Part shown: positions 54,597 to 63,407 of the stretch, piece after piece
Numbering within the stretch: position 1 is the first letter of the stretch
Layout: each line of letters begins with the position of its first letter
NCBI GenBank assembly: GCA_964498755.1
Contig: CAZCIB010000005.1
Span: forward strand, 10,022 to 74,021
Source: RZZS01 sp964498755
Lineage (GTDB): Bacteria; Pseudomonadota; Alphaproteobacteria; Micavibrionales; Micavibrionaceae
Direction of reading: 5' to 3'
DNA: 64,000 bases
Notes under the pieces: generated by a model
Told to the model about the DNA's origin: nothing
Database searches by the model: none
What the model saw: only the letters and a program-made list of their open reading frames with translations
Position numbers and translations under genes: made by a program

Positions 54597-57155
54597 CTAA
54601 AACTGCCGCAGCAATCTTCTAAGATACTCAAGCTCAATCTCGGGGCGGCTGAAATCCCCAGAGCGTTCGCGCAGAATTTTCATGATCTCCTCGATGCGCT
54701 TGCGCTCATGTTCTTCCGGAATTTCCACTGTCCCGAAAATATCGCGCCCGTTGTCGGGTTCCCCGTCCCCGTCACTTCCGCGCGGGCGGCCCAGCGGGTC
54801 AAGCGACGCGCCGCCAAGACTAAGCAGCGTCATTTGGCGCATGCGGGCCATCATCTGCTGATTCATGTCTTCCATCGCGTCCTGTAAATGCGCGATCGCT
54901 TTTTCCTGATGCGGGATCGCGCCGCCGGGATTATTGCCCTTTAGCATGGCCGAAGACCCGCGCATTTCCTGTTCGGCCAGGCCCATATTTTCCGGCGCCT
55001 CTTTCATCTTTTCGCCTGCCTCGCGCATCAGTTGACCGAGTATAAGGCGTAAGGATTCCTGCTCCGTATAGCTGCCTTGCGTATTAATCGTATTCTGCGA
55101 TTCCGTGTCTGGTGAAGGCGGTGGCAAGGCGCTATCAGGCTGTAACAGTCGCGGCGCGTTCGTATCCGGCGCCCACCATTCAGGGTATTTCTGGAGCTGG
55201 CTGCGCTGCGCGGCTTCGGCCTGCGAGCGGGATTTTTCCAGCAGAGCCTGTTGCTTTTCAATCAATTCCTGCAGCTCGTTAATGCCTTCCTGCATGAACT
55301 GCACGTCTTCGGGCAGCTTTCCGATTGCGGAAGGATCAAGCATCTCCGTCATGCGCTGGATTTGCGAGAGCATTTCAAGCGCGGACTCGCGGTTACCGGA
55401 CAACGCCTCGGCGCGCAGTTTGTCCAGAAAAGAAGACAGCGCGCTCAAATCCAGCTCCCGCATGCCTTCAGTCGGCGGAATAAAGGGCAGGGGATCCCCG
55501 CTTTCCGCGCGTTTTTGCATCTCGCGCGCCATTTCCTGGAAGTATTGCGCGAGGGCCTGTTGCAGTTCCTGCATGGCCTGCGCGATTTCAGCGTCCGTGG
55601 CGTCGGGATCGGCCAGCGTTTTTTCGACATTGCGCTGCGCGTCCTCCAGCGTTCGCAGAGCCATTTCAAGCGATCCGCCGTCGAGGCGCATGGCCGTGTC
55701 CCAGAGCAGCTCAATAACGCTGAGAAGGCTCGCTTCATTCTGTTGGTATCTCAGGCGCGACGCCGCCACGCGCGCGGACAGAAACGCAATCGGGTCGTCA
55801 TTGAGGGATTCCGGCGTGTTTAAAAGCGCTTCCAGCCCCTCGATAATTTCCTTTTGCGCGGCGTAACCATTCCAGACAAGGCGTTTGCGCATCTCTATCA
55901 GCAGCTGCGCCGTCGGGTGCGAGAACTGGCGTTCCGGCAGGGTCATTTTGACCGTAACGGTTTCAGAAGCCTGTTTGACCGCGTCATATGCGGTAAAAGA
56001 CAGGATAACGGGCAGGCCTGCCCATGTATGACGCGCCAGATCATAGACGGGGGATGTTTCGGTTTCTTCGCCCGCCGGACTCATAATCAAACGCCTGTCC
56101 GTCACAGGCCGGCCGCGCGGCGGCTCGCCGGCTTCCGGATCGAGCGTCATGACAAGTTCAAGATCGCGGACGCCAAAATCGTCCCTGACCTTGAAGGGAA
56201 TTTGAAAACGCCCCTGCGAAAGAAATTCCGTCTCGCCGTTCAAAGCCAGTTCCGGAACCGTATCTTCAACGTATTTATATGCGAGAACCGTATTCCGGAT
56301 CAGCCCCTGCCGCACAGAGAGCTTTTCAGCGGGGCGGATTTCGAACGCGAGGCTGTAATTGTTTTCATCAACCTGTTTAAAGGGCGTACGCTCGTCATTA
56401 ACGCGCAAGACCGGATCGCCAAGACCGCCGCTGACAAGGATTTTGACGTTCGCGCCCTCGGGAATTTCGAGAGGTTCTTGCGTCAGGCTGCCCTGAATGA
56501 CGGTTTCCGCAAGGCCTGTATATTCCGGCGGCGTAATCCTGAAGACGACGTTCGGCGGGAAGGCTTCCTCGAACTGAAACATATCGCCGCGGATTGGCAG
56601 GAGACCGCCGGAAAGCGCGCTGCTCCAGTACGGCCCCGCGACGATCAGCCCGCATATGAACAAAAGCGCGCAGAAATAACGCAGCGCGTAGGGATCTTTT
56701 CGCGTCAAATGCGCACGAGGCGCGTTAATCCTCGCCTTCTCGATCGCGCCGTGAAATTTTTGCGCGCGCAGCTCCCAGAGCGTACGCGTTTTTGAGGTCG
56801 AGGGATTGGAAAGACGGTCTTCTATGCTGCTGAACGGTCTGTGCGCAAGTCCGGAATCCGTTTCGATTCGCCGCCAGATTTCCACGCGTTCCGGTAACTT
56901 GAAATGACGAAAGTCCCGGCGCAGAAGAACTCCCAGCCCGAGAAGAAAGACGATAGCCGCGCCAATTTCAAATCCCTGTCCGAACAGGGCTGGCAATCCC
57001 AGCAGCCAAAGTCCGAAAAAGAACAGCGTCCAGCAGACGGGACGCCACAGGGCTTTCGCCGCATTTTCTGCGAGAATTACCGCAAACGCTCGGCGTTCCT
57101 TGCCCTGAAGTCTGCGCCGCGCGTACGAAATGTGGCTATCAAGATAAGGGTCCAT
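54597..57155 (-). CDS. DUF4175 / TIGR02302 membrane protein
   Basis: 852 aa. Two membrane segments near the N-terminus (TLFFFGLWLLGLPALFG, EIGAAIVFLLGLGVLL; residues 40-80) and a third (YFCALLFICGLIVAGPYW, about 155), a large periplasmic beta domain (200-400), then a coiled-coil region (450-640) and a Gln-rich C-terminal part with repeated AEQEMR-type helices, ending LEYLRRLLRQF. This layout matches the alphaproteobacterial TIGR02302 family, of unknown function. Located downstream of lysA by 26 bp. Confidence 0.9.
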   Translation of the reverse strand: MDPYLDSHISYARRRLQGKERRAFAVILAENAAKALWRPVCWTLFFFGLWLLGLPALFGQGFEIGAAIVFLLGLGVLLRRDFRHFKLPERVEIWRRIETDSGLAHRPFSSIEDRLSNPSTSKTRTLWELRAQKFHGAIEKARINAPRAHLTRKDPYALRYFCALLFICGLIVAGPYWSSALSGGLLPIRGDMFQFEEAFPPNVVFRITPPEYTGLAETVIQGSLTQEPLEIPEGANVKILVSGGLGDPVLRVNDERTPFKQVDENNYSLAFEIRPAEKLSVRQGLIRNTVLAYKYVEDTVPELALNGETEFLSQGRFQIPFKVRDDFGVRDLELVMTLDPEAGEPPRGRPVTDRRLIMSPAGEETETSPVYDLARHTWAGLPVILSFTAYDAVKQASETVTVKMTLPERQFSHPTAQLLIEMRKRLVWNGYAAQKEIIEGLEALLNTPESLNDDPIAFLSARVAASRLRYQQNEASLLSVIELLWDTAMRLDGGSLEMALRTLEDAQRNVEKTLADPDATDAEIAQAMQELQQALAQYFQEMAREMQKRAESGDPLPFIPPTEGMRELDLSALSSFLDKLRAEALSGNRESALEMLSQIQRMTEMLDPSAIGKLPEDVQFMQEGINELQELIEKQQALLEKSRSQAEAAQRSQLQKYPEWWAPDTNAPRLLQPDSALPPPSPDTESQNTINTQGSYTEQESLRLILGQLMREAGEKMKEAPENMGLAEQEMRGSSAMLKGNNPGGAIPHQEKAIAHLQDAMEDMNQQMMARMRQMTLLSLGGASLDPLGRPRGSDGDGEPDNGRDIFGTVEIPEEHERKRIEEIMKILRERSGDFSRPEIELEYLRRLLRQF

Positions 57156-57181
57156 CAGAATACAGATAATGCGTGGTCAGT

Positions 57182-58450
57182 CTACAGCCAGTCCGGAATG
57201 ACATCCTGTTCTATTAATTCCATTATATCCTGCCTTGGCCGGATAACCGCAAACTTGTCTCCGCTCACAAGGATTTCCGGCGGCATGGGGCGGGTATTGT
57301 AGTTCGAGCTCATGACTGCGCCATATGCGCCGGCCGAGCGGATCGCAAGCAAATCGCCTGCTTTCAATTCCGGCATAGGCCTCTGAACCGCAAAAGTATC
57401 CGCTGTTTCGCAAACCGGGCCAACAATGTCATAAGGCTGAGCATCCGTTTTGCTTTCCGTGACGGGAATAATTGTATGCCAGGCGTCATAAAGCGCGGGC
57501 CGGATCAGATCATTCATGCCCGCGTCCACGACGGCGAATTTGCGGCCTGCGCTCTCCTTGATATAGAGAACTTCGGTCAAAAGGATCCCCGCATTGCCGG
57601 TCAGAAAGCGCCCGGGCTCAATGACGAGCGGTATATCGAGAGGCCCCAGAACCTCGCTTATTGCGTTGACGTACTCTTGTATGTTGAGCGGATTTTCCGC
57701 GCTGTCCCTGTAGACAATGCCCAGTCCGCCGCCGATATCCAGCGTTTTGATGGGCAGGCCATCCCGCTTCAGCCCCAGCGCCAGATCAGCTAGCTTTTCG
57801 AACGCGGTCCGGAAATGTTCGGCCTTCAGAACCTGTGAGCCGATATGAACGTGAATGCCCTGTATATCAAGATGCGCACTATTCGCCGCCTCTTTATACA
57901 GCCGTTCAACATCGCTGCGGAGCATGCCGAATTTGTCCTGCGCGCGCCCGGTTGTGATTTTATTATTGGTTTCCGCGTCCACGTCAGGATTGAGCCGCAA
58001 GGCGACGGGGGCTTTTAAATTCAGCTCTTCAGCAATATCCTCTATGCGGCGCAGTTCCTGTTCCGACTCGACATTGATCTGGCGCACGTTATTCCGAAGC
58101 GCAAGCCTGATTTCATCCCGGCTCTTGCTGACGCCGGAAAAAACAATTTTCTCCGCCGGTATGCCGGCTTTAATACAGCGCAAGAGCTCCCCGCCGGAAA
58201 CGATGTCTGCGCCCGCGCCCAGATTCGCCATGATTTTTAGGATAGCCTGGTTACTGTTGGCCTTGCATGCGTATGCAATCACAACATCCTGTTTCACTGT
58301 GTTCTTCAGCGTAGCGTCAAGCAGTTCAAACTGCGCCATTATATGCGCCGCCGAATAAACATAAGCCGGCGTGCCGGTTTCGCTGACAGCGGACAAGAGA
58401 TTTTGATCCTCGCAGTGAAGCAGCGCGTCCTTAAAGTTGAAAAAGCTCAT
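57182..58450 (-). CDS. lysA: Diaminopimelate decarboxylase
   Basis: PLP enzyme that makes L-lysine from meso-diaminopimelate. 422 aa. PLP Lys in VIAYACKANSN near residue 62; GIHVHIGSQ near 195; GGGLGIVY near 242; EPGRFLTGNAG near 283; CETADTF near residue 350 (substrate Cys-Glu). It follows a small lipoprotein gene by 6 bp, the usual arrangement of lysA. Confidence 0.96.
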   Translation of the reverse strand: MSFFNFKDALLHCEDQNLLSAVSETGTPAYVYSAAHIMAQFELLDATLKNTVKQDVVIAYACKANSNQAILKIMANLGAGADIVSGGELLRCIKAGIPAEKIVFSGVSKSRDEIRLALRNNVRQINVESEQELRRIEDIAEELNLKAPVALRLNPDVDAETNNKITTGRAQDKFGMLRSDVERLYKEAANSAHLDIQGIHVHIGSQVLKAEHFRTAFEKLADLALGLKRDGLPIKTLDIGGGLGIVYRDSAENPLNIQEYVNAISEVLGPLDIPLVIEPGRFLTGNAGILLTEVLYIKESAGRKFAVVDAGMNDLIRPALYDAWHTIIPVTESKTDAQPYDIVGPVCETADTFAVQRPMPELKAGDLLAIRSAGAYGAVMSSNYNTRPMPPEILVSGDKFAVIRPRQDIMELIEQDVIPDWL

Positions 58451-58456
58451 GGAAAT

Positions 58457-58633
58457 TTACTCGTAAGGATTGTCTTTAAAATCGGAGCTGCCGCTATCTG
58501 CGCCGTTCTCTTGCGGATAGGTACGGGGAAACGGCTTGTCCTGTGCGGATTCCGGGCCGGGCAGGGTATCCGGCTTAACGCCGCAAGCTGTCAGCAAAAA
58601 GATTATGGGCGCGATATAAACTATTGTCTTCAT
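58457..58633 (-). CDS. Small LptM/YifL-like lipoprotein
   Basis: 58 aa. Signal peptide with lipobox FLLTACG (Cys near residue 17) and a short proline-rich tail (GVKPDTLPGPESAQDK, FPRTYP). It resembles the small lipoprotein found upstream of lysA that in relatives supports LPS translocon maturation (LptM); assignment tentative. ATG 58633 or a GTG two codons upstream. Confidence 0.65.
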   Translation of the reverse strand: MKTIVYIAPIIFLLTACGVKPDTLPGPESAQDKPFPRTYPQENGADSGSSDFKDNPYE

Positions 58634-58732
58634 GTTCACACTATGCGCGGATATGCTAGTAAGTACAATAAGTATATGCGAGCATCACACGTTCAAAAAG
58701 GCTTAACGGAATAAGATTTTCTCGGGACGGTT

Positions 58733-60055
58733 ATGGAAGATAGAGACAGCGCCGCAGAAGAAGACGATGACGGCGTCATTACGCAGGACCAGCTGGAGGC
58801 GATGTGCCGCCTTCATTTACGTTTCCTTGAGGGGCGACTCGGGGGACGGCGCGCGGTTATGCGCGGCCGCGACCTGAGCGGGCTTTCCCTGAGGGCTAAA
58901 AACCTGCGCCAGGCCGACTTTACCGGATGCAAGATGTCCGGAATGGATCTGTCAGATGCGAATTTTCAGGAAGCCTCTCTTTATGCGGTTGATCTGTCTA
59001 ATTCCAACCTGAACAACACCAACTTTATACGCTGTGATTTACGCGGCGCGCATATCGAAAGCGCAAATCTGAAGGGCGCCAATCTTGATTCCGCTGACTT
59101 GCGGGTGGGCGGTTATTCGAATCAGGGAAGTTTTGAATCAGCGCAGTCCGTAAACTTTCGCGGCGCAAATCTTTCCGGCGCCAAGCTGTCGGGAACATTG
59201 GCGAGCCGCGCAGATTTCCGTGACGCCATTATGTCGGGCATTGATATGAACAAGGCCGATTTAAGGGGCGCGCAGCTTGAAGGGGCGGATCTTACGGACG
59301 CGAAAATTTCTGACGCCAAGCTAGCCGGCGCGTCTTTGCGCTCGGCTATTCTGACGGGCGTTGATATCAAGACATTCTCCGCCGCTGAAGTTGATATGAC
59401 CGGCGCCGTGACCGATGAAAATATCGGCGTATCGGTTTCCGATCTGGCCAAGCCTCTCGGACAGCTCGTGCAGGAGCATCGCGACTGGGTTCAATCGGCG
59501 GGCAGTCAGGGGCAGCAACTCGATCTGAGCGGCTACGACATGCGCCCGCTAAAGTCGCTGAAAGGGGAAAAGCTGACGGCGATCGTGGCGATCGGGGCCA
59601 AATTCTTTGGCATGAGCCTTTTCAAAATCGAAATTCAGAGCGCAAAACTGGATGAGTGCGATTTCAGAAGTTGCGATATGGAGAGCGCGGACTTGCGCGG
59701 CTCGTCCCTTAAAGGCGCGACTCTCAGCCACGCAAACCTTAAAGACGCCAATTTCCTACCCTTGCTTTTTGGTGGCGGGGAGGGGACGCGCCGCTTCAAT
59801 CCCTGTTGTCTCGACGAATGCACGATGCGTTACGCGGACCTTAAAGGCGCGCAAATGAAGAATGCGTCGTTCGTAAATGCGGACATATCCTTTTCGGATT
59901 TCACGGGGGCCGATTTACGCGACTGCGATTTCACCGGCGCAAAAATGGAAAAAACGATTCTTGAGGACGCGAACACTGAAGGCGCAATCTTTGACAAAGG
60001 CGATAAGCCAGTTTTCAAAATGAAACTTGGCGCTGACGAAGGTGATGAAGGTTAA
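58733..60055 (+). CDS. Pentapeptide-repeat protein with two repeat blocks
   Basis: 440 aa. Two right-handed beta-helix blocks of A(D/N)LXX pentapeptides lie at about residues 45-225 (ADFTGCKMSGMDLSDANF, ANLKGANLDSADL) and 290-430 (AKLDECDFRSCDMESADL, ADLRDCDFTGAKM). Each is preceded by a similar capping motif: HLRFLEGRLGGRRAVMRG before the first and HRDWVQSAGSQGQQLDLSG before the second, suggesting an internal duplication. The partner is unknown; some such proteins mimic DNA. Ends overlapping the stop of etfA by 4 bp. Confidence 0.9.
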   Translation: MEDRDSAAEEDDDGVITQDQLEAMCRLHLRFLEGRLGGRRAVMRGRDLSGLSLRAKNLRQADFTGCKMSGMDLSDANFQEASLYAVDLSNSNLNNTNFIRCDLRGAHIESANLKGANLDSADLRVGGYSNQGSFESAQSVNFRGANLSGAKLSGTLASRADFRDAIMSGIDMNKADLRGAQLEGADLTDAKISDAKLAGASLRSAILTGVDIKTFSAAEVDMTGAVTDENIGVSVSDLAKPLGQLVQEHRDWVQSAGSQGQQLDLSGYDMRPLKSLKGEKLTAIVAIGAKFFGMSLFKIEIQSAKLDECDFRSCDMESADLRGSSLKGATLSHANLKDANFLPLLFGGGEGTRRFNPCCLDECTMRYADLKGAQMKNASFVNADISFSDFTGADLRDCDFTGAKMEKTILEDANTEGAIFDKGDKPVFKMKLGADEGDEG

Positions 60056-60981
60056 AGCTTCTCCGTCAACTCCGGAACCGCGTTAAACAAATCCGCGACC
60101 AGTCCGTAATCGGCGACTTCGAAGATCGGCGCGTCTTCGTCCTTGTTGATCGCGACGATGATTTTTGAGTCCTTCATCCCGGCCAGATGCTGGATTGCGC
60201 CTGAGATTCCAACGGCGATATATAGCTCGGGCGCGACGACCTTGCCCGTCTGTCCGACCTGATAGTCGTTGGGGACGTAACCCGAATCCACAGCGGCGCG
60301 GGACGCGCCTACCGCCGCGCCAAGCTTGTCGGCAAGTTGCTCAATAAGCGCAAAGTTTTCCGCCGAGCCGACCCCGCGCCCGCCGGAGACGACGATTCCC
60401 GCCGCCGTCAGTTCCGGCCGATCCGATTCGGCGAGCTCCAGTTTCACAAACGCGCTTTGGGCCGAGGGTTCAGGCGCGCCGATTTCTTCAACGCTTGCGC
60501 TTCCGCCTTCCGCCGCCGCAGGGTCAAAGGCCGTCGTGCGGATGGTCATCAGTTTTTTCGCGTCAGAGGATCTGACTTTTGCAATCGCCTGTCCGCCATA
60601 GACGGGGCGGACGAACGTATCCGCGCTTTCAATGGCGATGACGTCGGAGATTTGCTGTACGTCAAGTTTGGCCGCAATGCGCGGCAGGATGTTTTTCCCG
60701 AACGTGGATGCGGGCGCAAGGATGTAATCGTAGTTTTCGGCAACGCTTAAAATCAGGCTTTCCATCGCCTCGGCCAGATGGTGTTCGAGCGTATTGCTCT
60801 CGGATTTCAAAACTTTGGAGACTCCGTCGATTGTGACGGCGCTCGAGGCGGCGGCGCCGATATCCTTGCCGCTGACGAGAATATGAATATCCCCCTCAAG
60901 CGCTTTCGCCGCCGCGGCGACGTTGAGCGTATTCTGCGCAAGCGCGCCTGCATCGGTTTCGGCAATGATAAGCGTGGTCAT
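60052..60981 (-). CDS. etfA: Electron transfer flavoprotein subunit alpha
   Basis: FAD-binding half of ETF, carrying electrons from acyl-CoA dehydrogenases to the quinone pool. 309 aa. FAD-domain motifs IVVSGGRGVGS near residue 200, GASRAAVDSGYVPND near 230, VGQTGKVVAPELYIAVGISG near 243 and the C-terminal IVAINKDEDAPIFEVADYG. The ATG overlaps the stop of DUF2442 (ATGA), so the etf genes are separated by, but coupled to, a DUF4160-DUF2442 pair. Confidence 0.95.
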   Translation of the reverse strand: MTTLIIAETDAGALAQNTLNVAAAAKALEGDIHILVSGKDIGAAASSAVTIDGVSKVLKSESNTLEHHLAEAMESLILSVAENYDYILAPASTFGKNILPRIAAKLDVQQISDVIAIESADTFVRPVYGGQAIAKVRSSDAKKLMTIRTTAFDPAAAEGGSASVEEIGAPEPSAQSAFVKLELAESDRPELTAAGIVVSGGRGVGSAENFALIEQLADKLGAAVGASRAAVDSGYVPNDYQVGQTGKVVAPELYIAVGISGAIQHLAGMKDSKIIVAINKDEDAPIFEVADYGLVADLFNAVPELTEKL

Positions 60982-61238
60982 GACTGTATATCCTCATAAA
61001 GCGCGTCAGGGGCGAGATCGACGCCGTTCGGCCAACAAGGCGCGCCGCTCTCCTCGATAAACACCTGCCTAAAAAATTCGGGATCTTTTAGCGGTTGAAA
61101 GACCGGTCCATCCAGCAGGTCCTTAAGGCAGACCTGTCCGGATTTACCATCCTCAAACTCGACATAAAGCGTCGTGTTTTCTAGAGGGCGCACTTTCACG
61201 ACGCGCTGAAAATTCCATTCTGTGATACCGTCTTTCAT
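60978..61238 (-). CDS. DUF2442 domain-containing protein
   Basis: 86 aa. Family pattern RVVKVRPLENTTLYVEFEDGKSG near residue 12, LKDLLDGPVFQPLKDPEFF near 38 and WPNGVDLAPDALYE near 68. DUF2442 genes commonly sit beside DUF4160 genes and behave like the antitoxin half of a small pair, though activity is not established. It starts 18 bp after the DUF4160 gene and its stop overlaps the etfA ATG. Confidence 0.85.
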   Translation of the reverse strand: MKDGITEWNFQRVVKVRPLENTTLYVEFEDGKSGQVCLKDLLDGPVFQPLKDPEFFRQVFIEESGAPCWPNGVDLAPDALYEDIQS

Positions 61239-61256
61239 GCTTTCGTCTCTTGGCTG

Positions 61257-61520
61257 TTACTCATCCAGGGGTTTAATCGCTTTCAGCTCTCTCTTGCTTT
61301 CGATGTTACTCCAGTTATCCATTAATTCTTGCCGGTTTTGGCTGGCCCATTCAAGTGCCATGGCGACGGCTCATTTAGGAAGGTGACCTTCCAGAATCTC
61401 AAGCGTCTCTATACTGATTATAGCATCGTGCTCGTTGTACGACACGTGGAAATGCGGCGGATTATGTTCCCGGTAGTACATGCGGACGATGATGCCGAAA
61501 AATCTTGATAAAATGGGCAT
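61257..61520 (-). pseudogene. DUF4160 gene with an in-frame TGA codon
   Basis: The frame from ATG 61520 reads MPILSRFFGIIVRMYYREHNPP... with HFHVSYNEHDA, the DUF4160 signature, then stops at TGA 61371-61373 (codon 50) after LEGHLPK and continues as AVAMALEWASQNRQEL to TAA 61257-61259. In homologues that point is usually Arg (LPRRA), so a CGA to TGA change would explain it. The start overlaps the etfB stop (TGATG). A truncated 49-aa product is possible. Confidence 0.7.
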
Positions 61521-62284
61521 CACAGCGCCTTCGCTTCATTCTTCAGCTTGTCGATCAGTTCGTCGACATTTGCGACTATGACGCCGGCCTGACGTTTAGG
61601 CGGTTCTGTGACTTCCAGAATTTCAAGGCGCGGCGCGGCGTCAACGCCCAGCTCCGAGAGCTCCATCACGTCGAGCGGCTTTTTCTTCGCCTTCATAATG
61701 TTGGGCAGGCTCGCGTAGCGCGGCTCATTGAGGCGCAGATCCGTGGTAATGAGGCCGGGCAGGGGAATGGCAAGCGTCTCCAGCCCGCCGTCGATCTCGC
61801 GCGTGACCTGCGCCTTTCCGTCTTCCAGTTCTATTTTCGAGGCGAACGTCGCCTGCGGCCAGCCCAGCAGCGCGGCCAGCATTTGCCCGGTCTGGTTGTT
61901 GTCGCCGTCAATGGCCTGCTTGCCCATGATCACAAGATCCGGCGATTCCGTCTCGATGACTTTTTGCAGGATTTTCGCGGTGCTCAGCGGCTCTACCCCT
62001 CCGAGATCAATCGCCGCGTCCGTTTTAATCAGGATGCCCCGGTCCGCGCCGATGGCCATAGCGGTGCGGAGCTGCTCCTGCGCCTTCTCCGGGCCGATCG
62101 TGACCGCGACGATTTCTTCGGCCTTGCCGGATTCCTTCAGGCGTACGGCTTCCTCGATCGCGATCTCGTCGAACGGGTTGACGGACATCTTGACATTGGC
62201 CGCATCAACGCCGCTTCCATCAGCTTTCACATGGATTTTGACGTTGTAATCAACGACGCGCTTAACGGGGACAAGTATTTTCAT
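61520..62284 (-). CDS. etfB: Electron transfer flavoprotein subunit beta
   Basis: AMP-binding half of ETF. 254 aa, standard. N-terminus MKILVPVKRVVDYNVKI, then DEIAIEEAVRLKE near residue 39, GADRGILI near 74, KQAIDGDNNQTG near 118 and PNIMKAKKKPLD near 192, all typical. ATG 62284 follows AAGGAGTC, a strong site; an upstream start at 62353 is not needed. Its stop overlaps the DUF4160 start. Confidence 0.96.
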   Translation of the reverse strand: MKILVPVKRVVDYNVKIHVKADGSGVDAANVKMSVNPFDEIAIEEAVRLKESGKAEEIVAVTIGPEKAQEQLRTAMAIGADRGILIKTDAAIDLGGVEPLSTAKILQKVIETESPDLVIMGKQAIDGDNNQTGQMLAALLGWPQATFASKIELEDGKAQVTREIDGGLETLAIPLPGLITTDLRLNEPRYASLPNIMKAKKKPLDVMELSELGVDAAPRLEILEVTEPPKRQAGVIVANVDELIDKLKNEAKAL

Positions 62285-62427
62285 GGGCGAGTGACTCCTT
62301 AATTGAGAAGAAAATATCACCGGGCGGCCCCGCTGGCAAACCGGAATGCGCATATATCTAACGGTAGCCGAGTAATTTACTCCGTCCCCTTTTGCTTTTC
62401 GTGGCGCATGGTGGCATAAATGCCCTC

Positions 62428-63288
62428 ATGAGCCTGCTTGAAAATCTAAAAGCTCTGCATGCGCGCGACGATAAAAACTATGCGCCTTTTATGATCGACG
62501 AGGCGCTTGTTGGCTATGTCCGCGAAGATAACGCGGAATATCTTATGGAGCATTTTCCGGATGTTTTTCAGCTGCGGAATAAAGAGATCGCGCTGAACGC
62601 CGCGCTGTCAGATTTTTCTTCCCGCTCTGATGCGCTTAAAGACGTTGCGCAACAGTTAGAGGCGGACAAAAAAATCGCCTATCCGCTGAAATACGAGCCG
62701 TTCCCCGTGGTTACGGACTGGGGCGAAAAGCCGCTGATGGAGATTGACCGGGCGGTCACGCCGTTCTTCGGCCTGCGCACCTTCGGCATTCATGTGAACG
62801 GGTATACGTACAGGGACGGGGAAATGCATGTCTGGCTCGGGCGGCGCGGGGCCGGCGTCAAGGTCTGGCCCGGAAAGCTCGATCAGATGGTCGCTGGCGG
62901 GCAGCCGATGGGTTTAAGCCTTGAAGAAAACATGATCAAGGAAGGCGAAGAAGAAGCTGCGCTGCCGGAAGAAATTATGAAACAGGCGCGGGCATGCGGC
63001 GCGCTGAACTACACGATGCGGATGCGGGAGGGCATCCGCCGCGACACGCAGTTTGTCTATGACCTTGAGCTTCCCGGGGACGTCGTTCCGCAAGCCGACG
63101 GCGCGGAAGTCGGCGAATTTATCTGTCTGGGCTCTGAAGAAGCGCTGGATTTGCTGTACGAACGGGACGCGTTTAAGCCGAATTGCGTGCCCGTCCTCGC
63201 CGATTTCCTGATCCGTCATGGCGTTTTGACGGAAGAGAATGAGCCGGAACTCCAAGAAATCCGACGATTATTGCATGGAGAGGTTTGA
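62428..63288 (+). CDS. DUF4743 / Nudix-fold hydrolase
   Basis: 286 aa. The N-terminal DUF4743 part (residues 1-115) includes YEPFPVVTDWGEKPLMEIDRAVTPFFG; the C-terminal Nudix-like part has GLRTFGIHVNGYTY near 118, a WPGKLDQMVAGGQPMG loop and EGEEEAALPEE near residue 172, where the box deviates from canonical (REUXEE replaced by IKEGEEEA). Members occur near thiamine pyrophosphokinase-like enzymes; substrate unknown. ATG 62428 chosen; an upstream frame at 62392 lacks support. Confidence 0.83.
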   Translation: MSLLENLKALHARDDKNYAPFMIDEALVGYVREDNAEYLMEHFPDVFQLRNKEIALNAALSDFSSRSDALKDVAQQLEADKKIAYPLKYEPFPVVTDWGEKPLMEIDRAVTPFFGLRTFGIHVNGYTYRDGEMHVWLGRRGAGVKVWPGKLDQMVAGGQPMGLSLEENMIKEGEEEAALPEEIMKQARACGALNYTMRMREGIRRDTQFVYDLELPGDVVPQADGAEVGEFICLGSEEALDLLYERDAFKPNCVPVLADFLIRHGVLTEENEPELQEIRRLLHGEV

Positions 63289-63298
63289 TTGTTTTAAT

Positions 63299-63350
63299 CG
63301 CGAATGGACGCAAAGCGTCGCAAAGATAAATATCATGGCGTCCATTCGCG
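63299..63350. repeat. Inverted repeat CGCGAATGGACGC
   Basis: Perfect 13-bp arms at 63299-63311 and 63338-63350, with a small CAAAGCGTCGCAAAG loop resembling the AACCAC family. Between the convergent Nudix gene and the last gene. Confidence 0.7.
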
Positions 63351-63407
63351 GTTAAATATTAGCTCGCTACATGCGCCTTGCGATTAGATCATTGCGTGAG
63401 AAGGGGG

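Noticed and set aside
61371..61373. Reassigned TGA or TAG codons explaining the two broken genes
   Set aside because: TAG and TGA end clearly intact genes in this window (mtaB, ppc, pgk), and no recoding element was seen; local mutation or sequence error is simpler.
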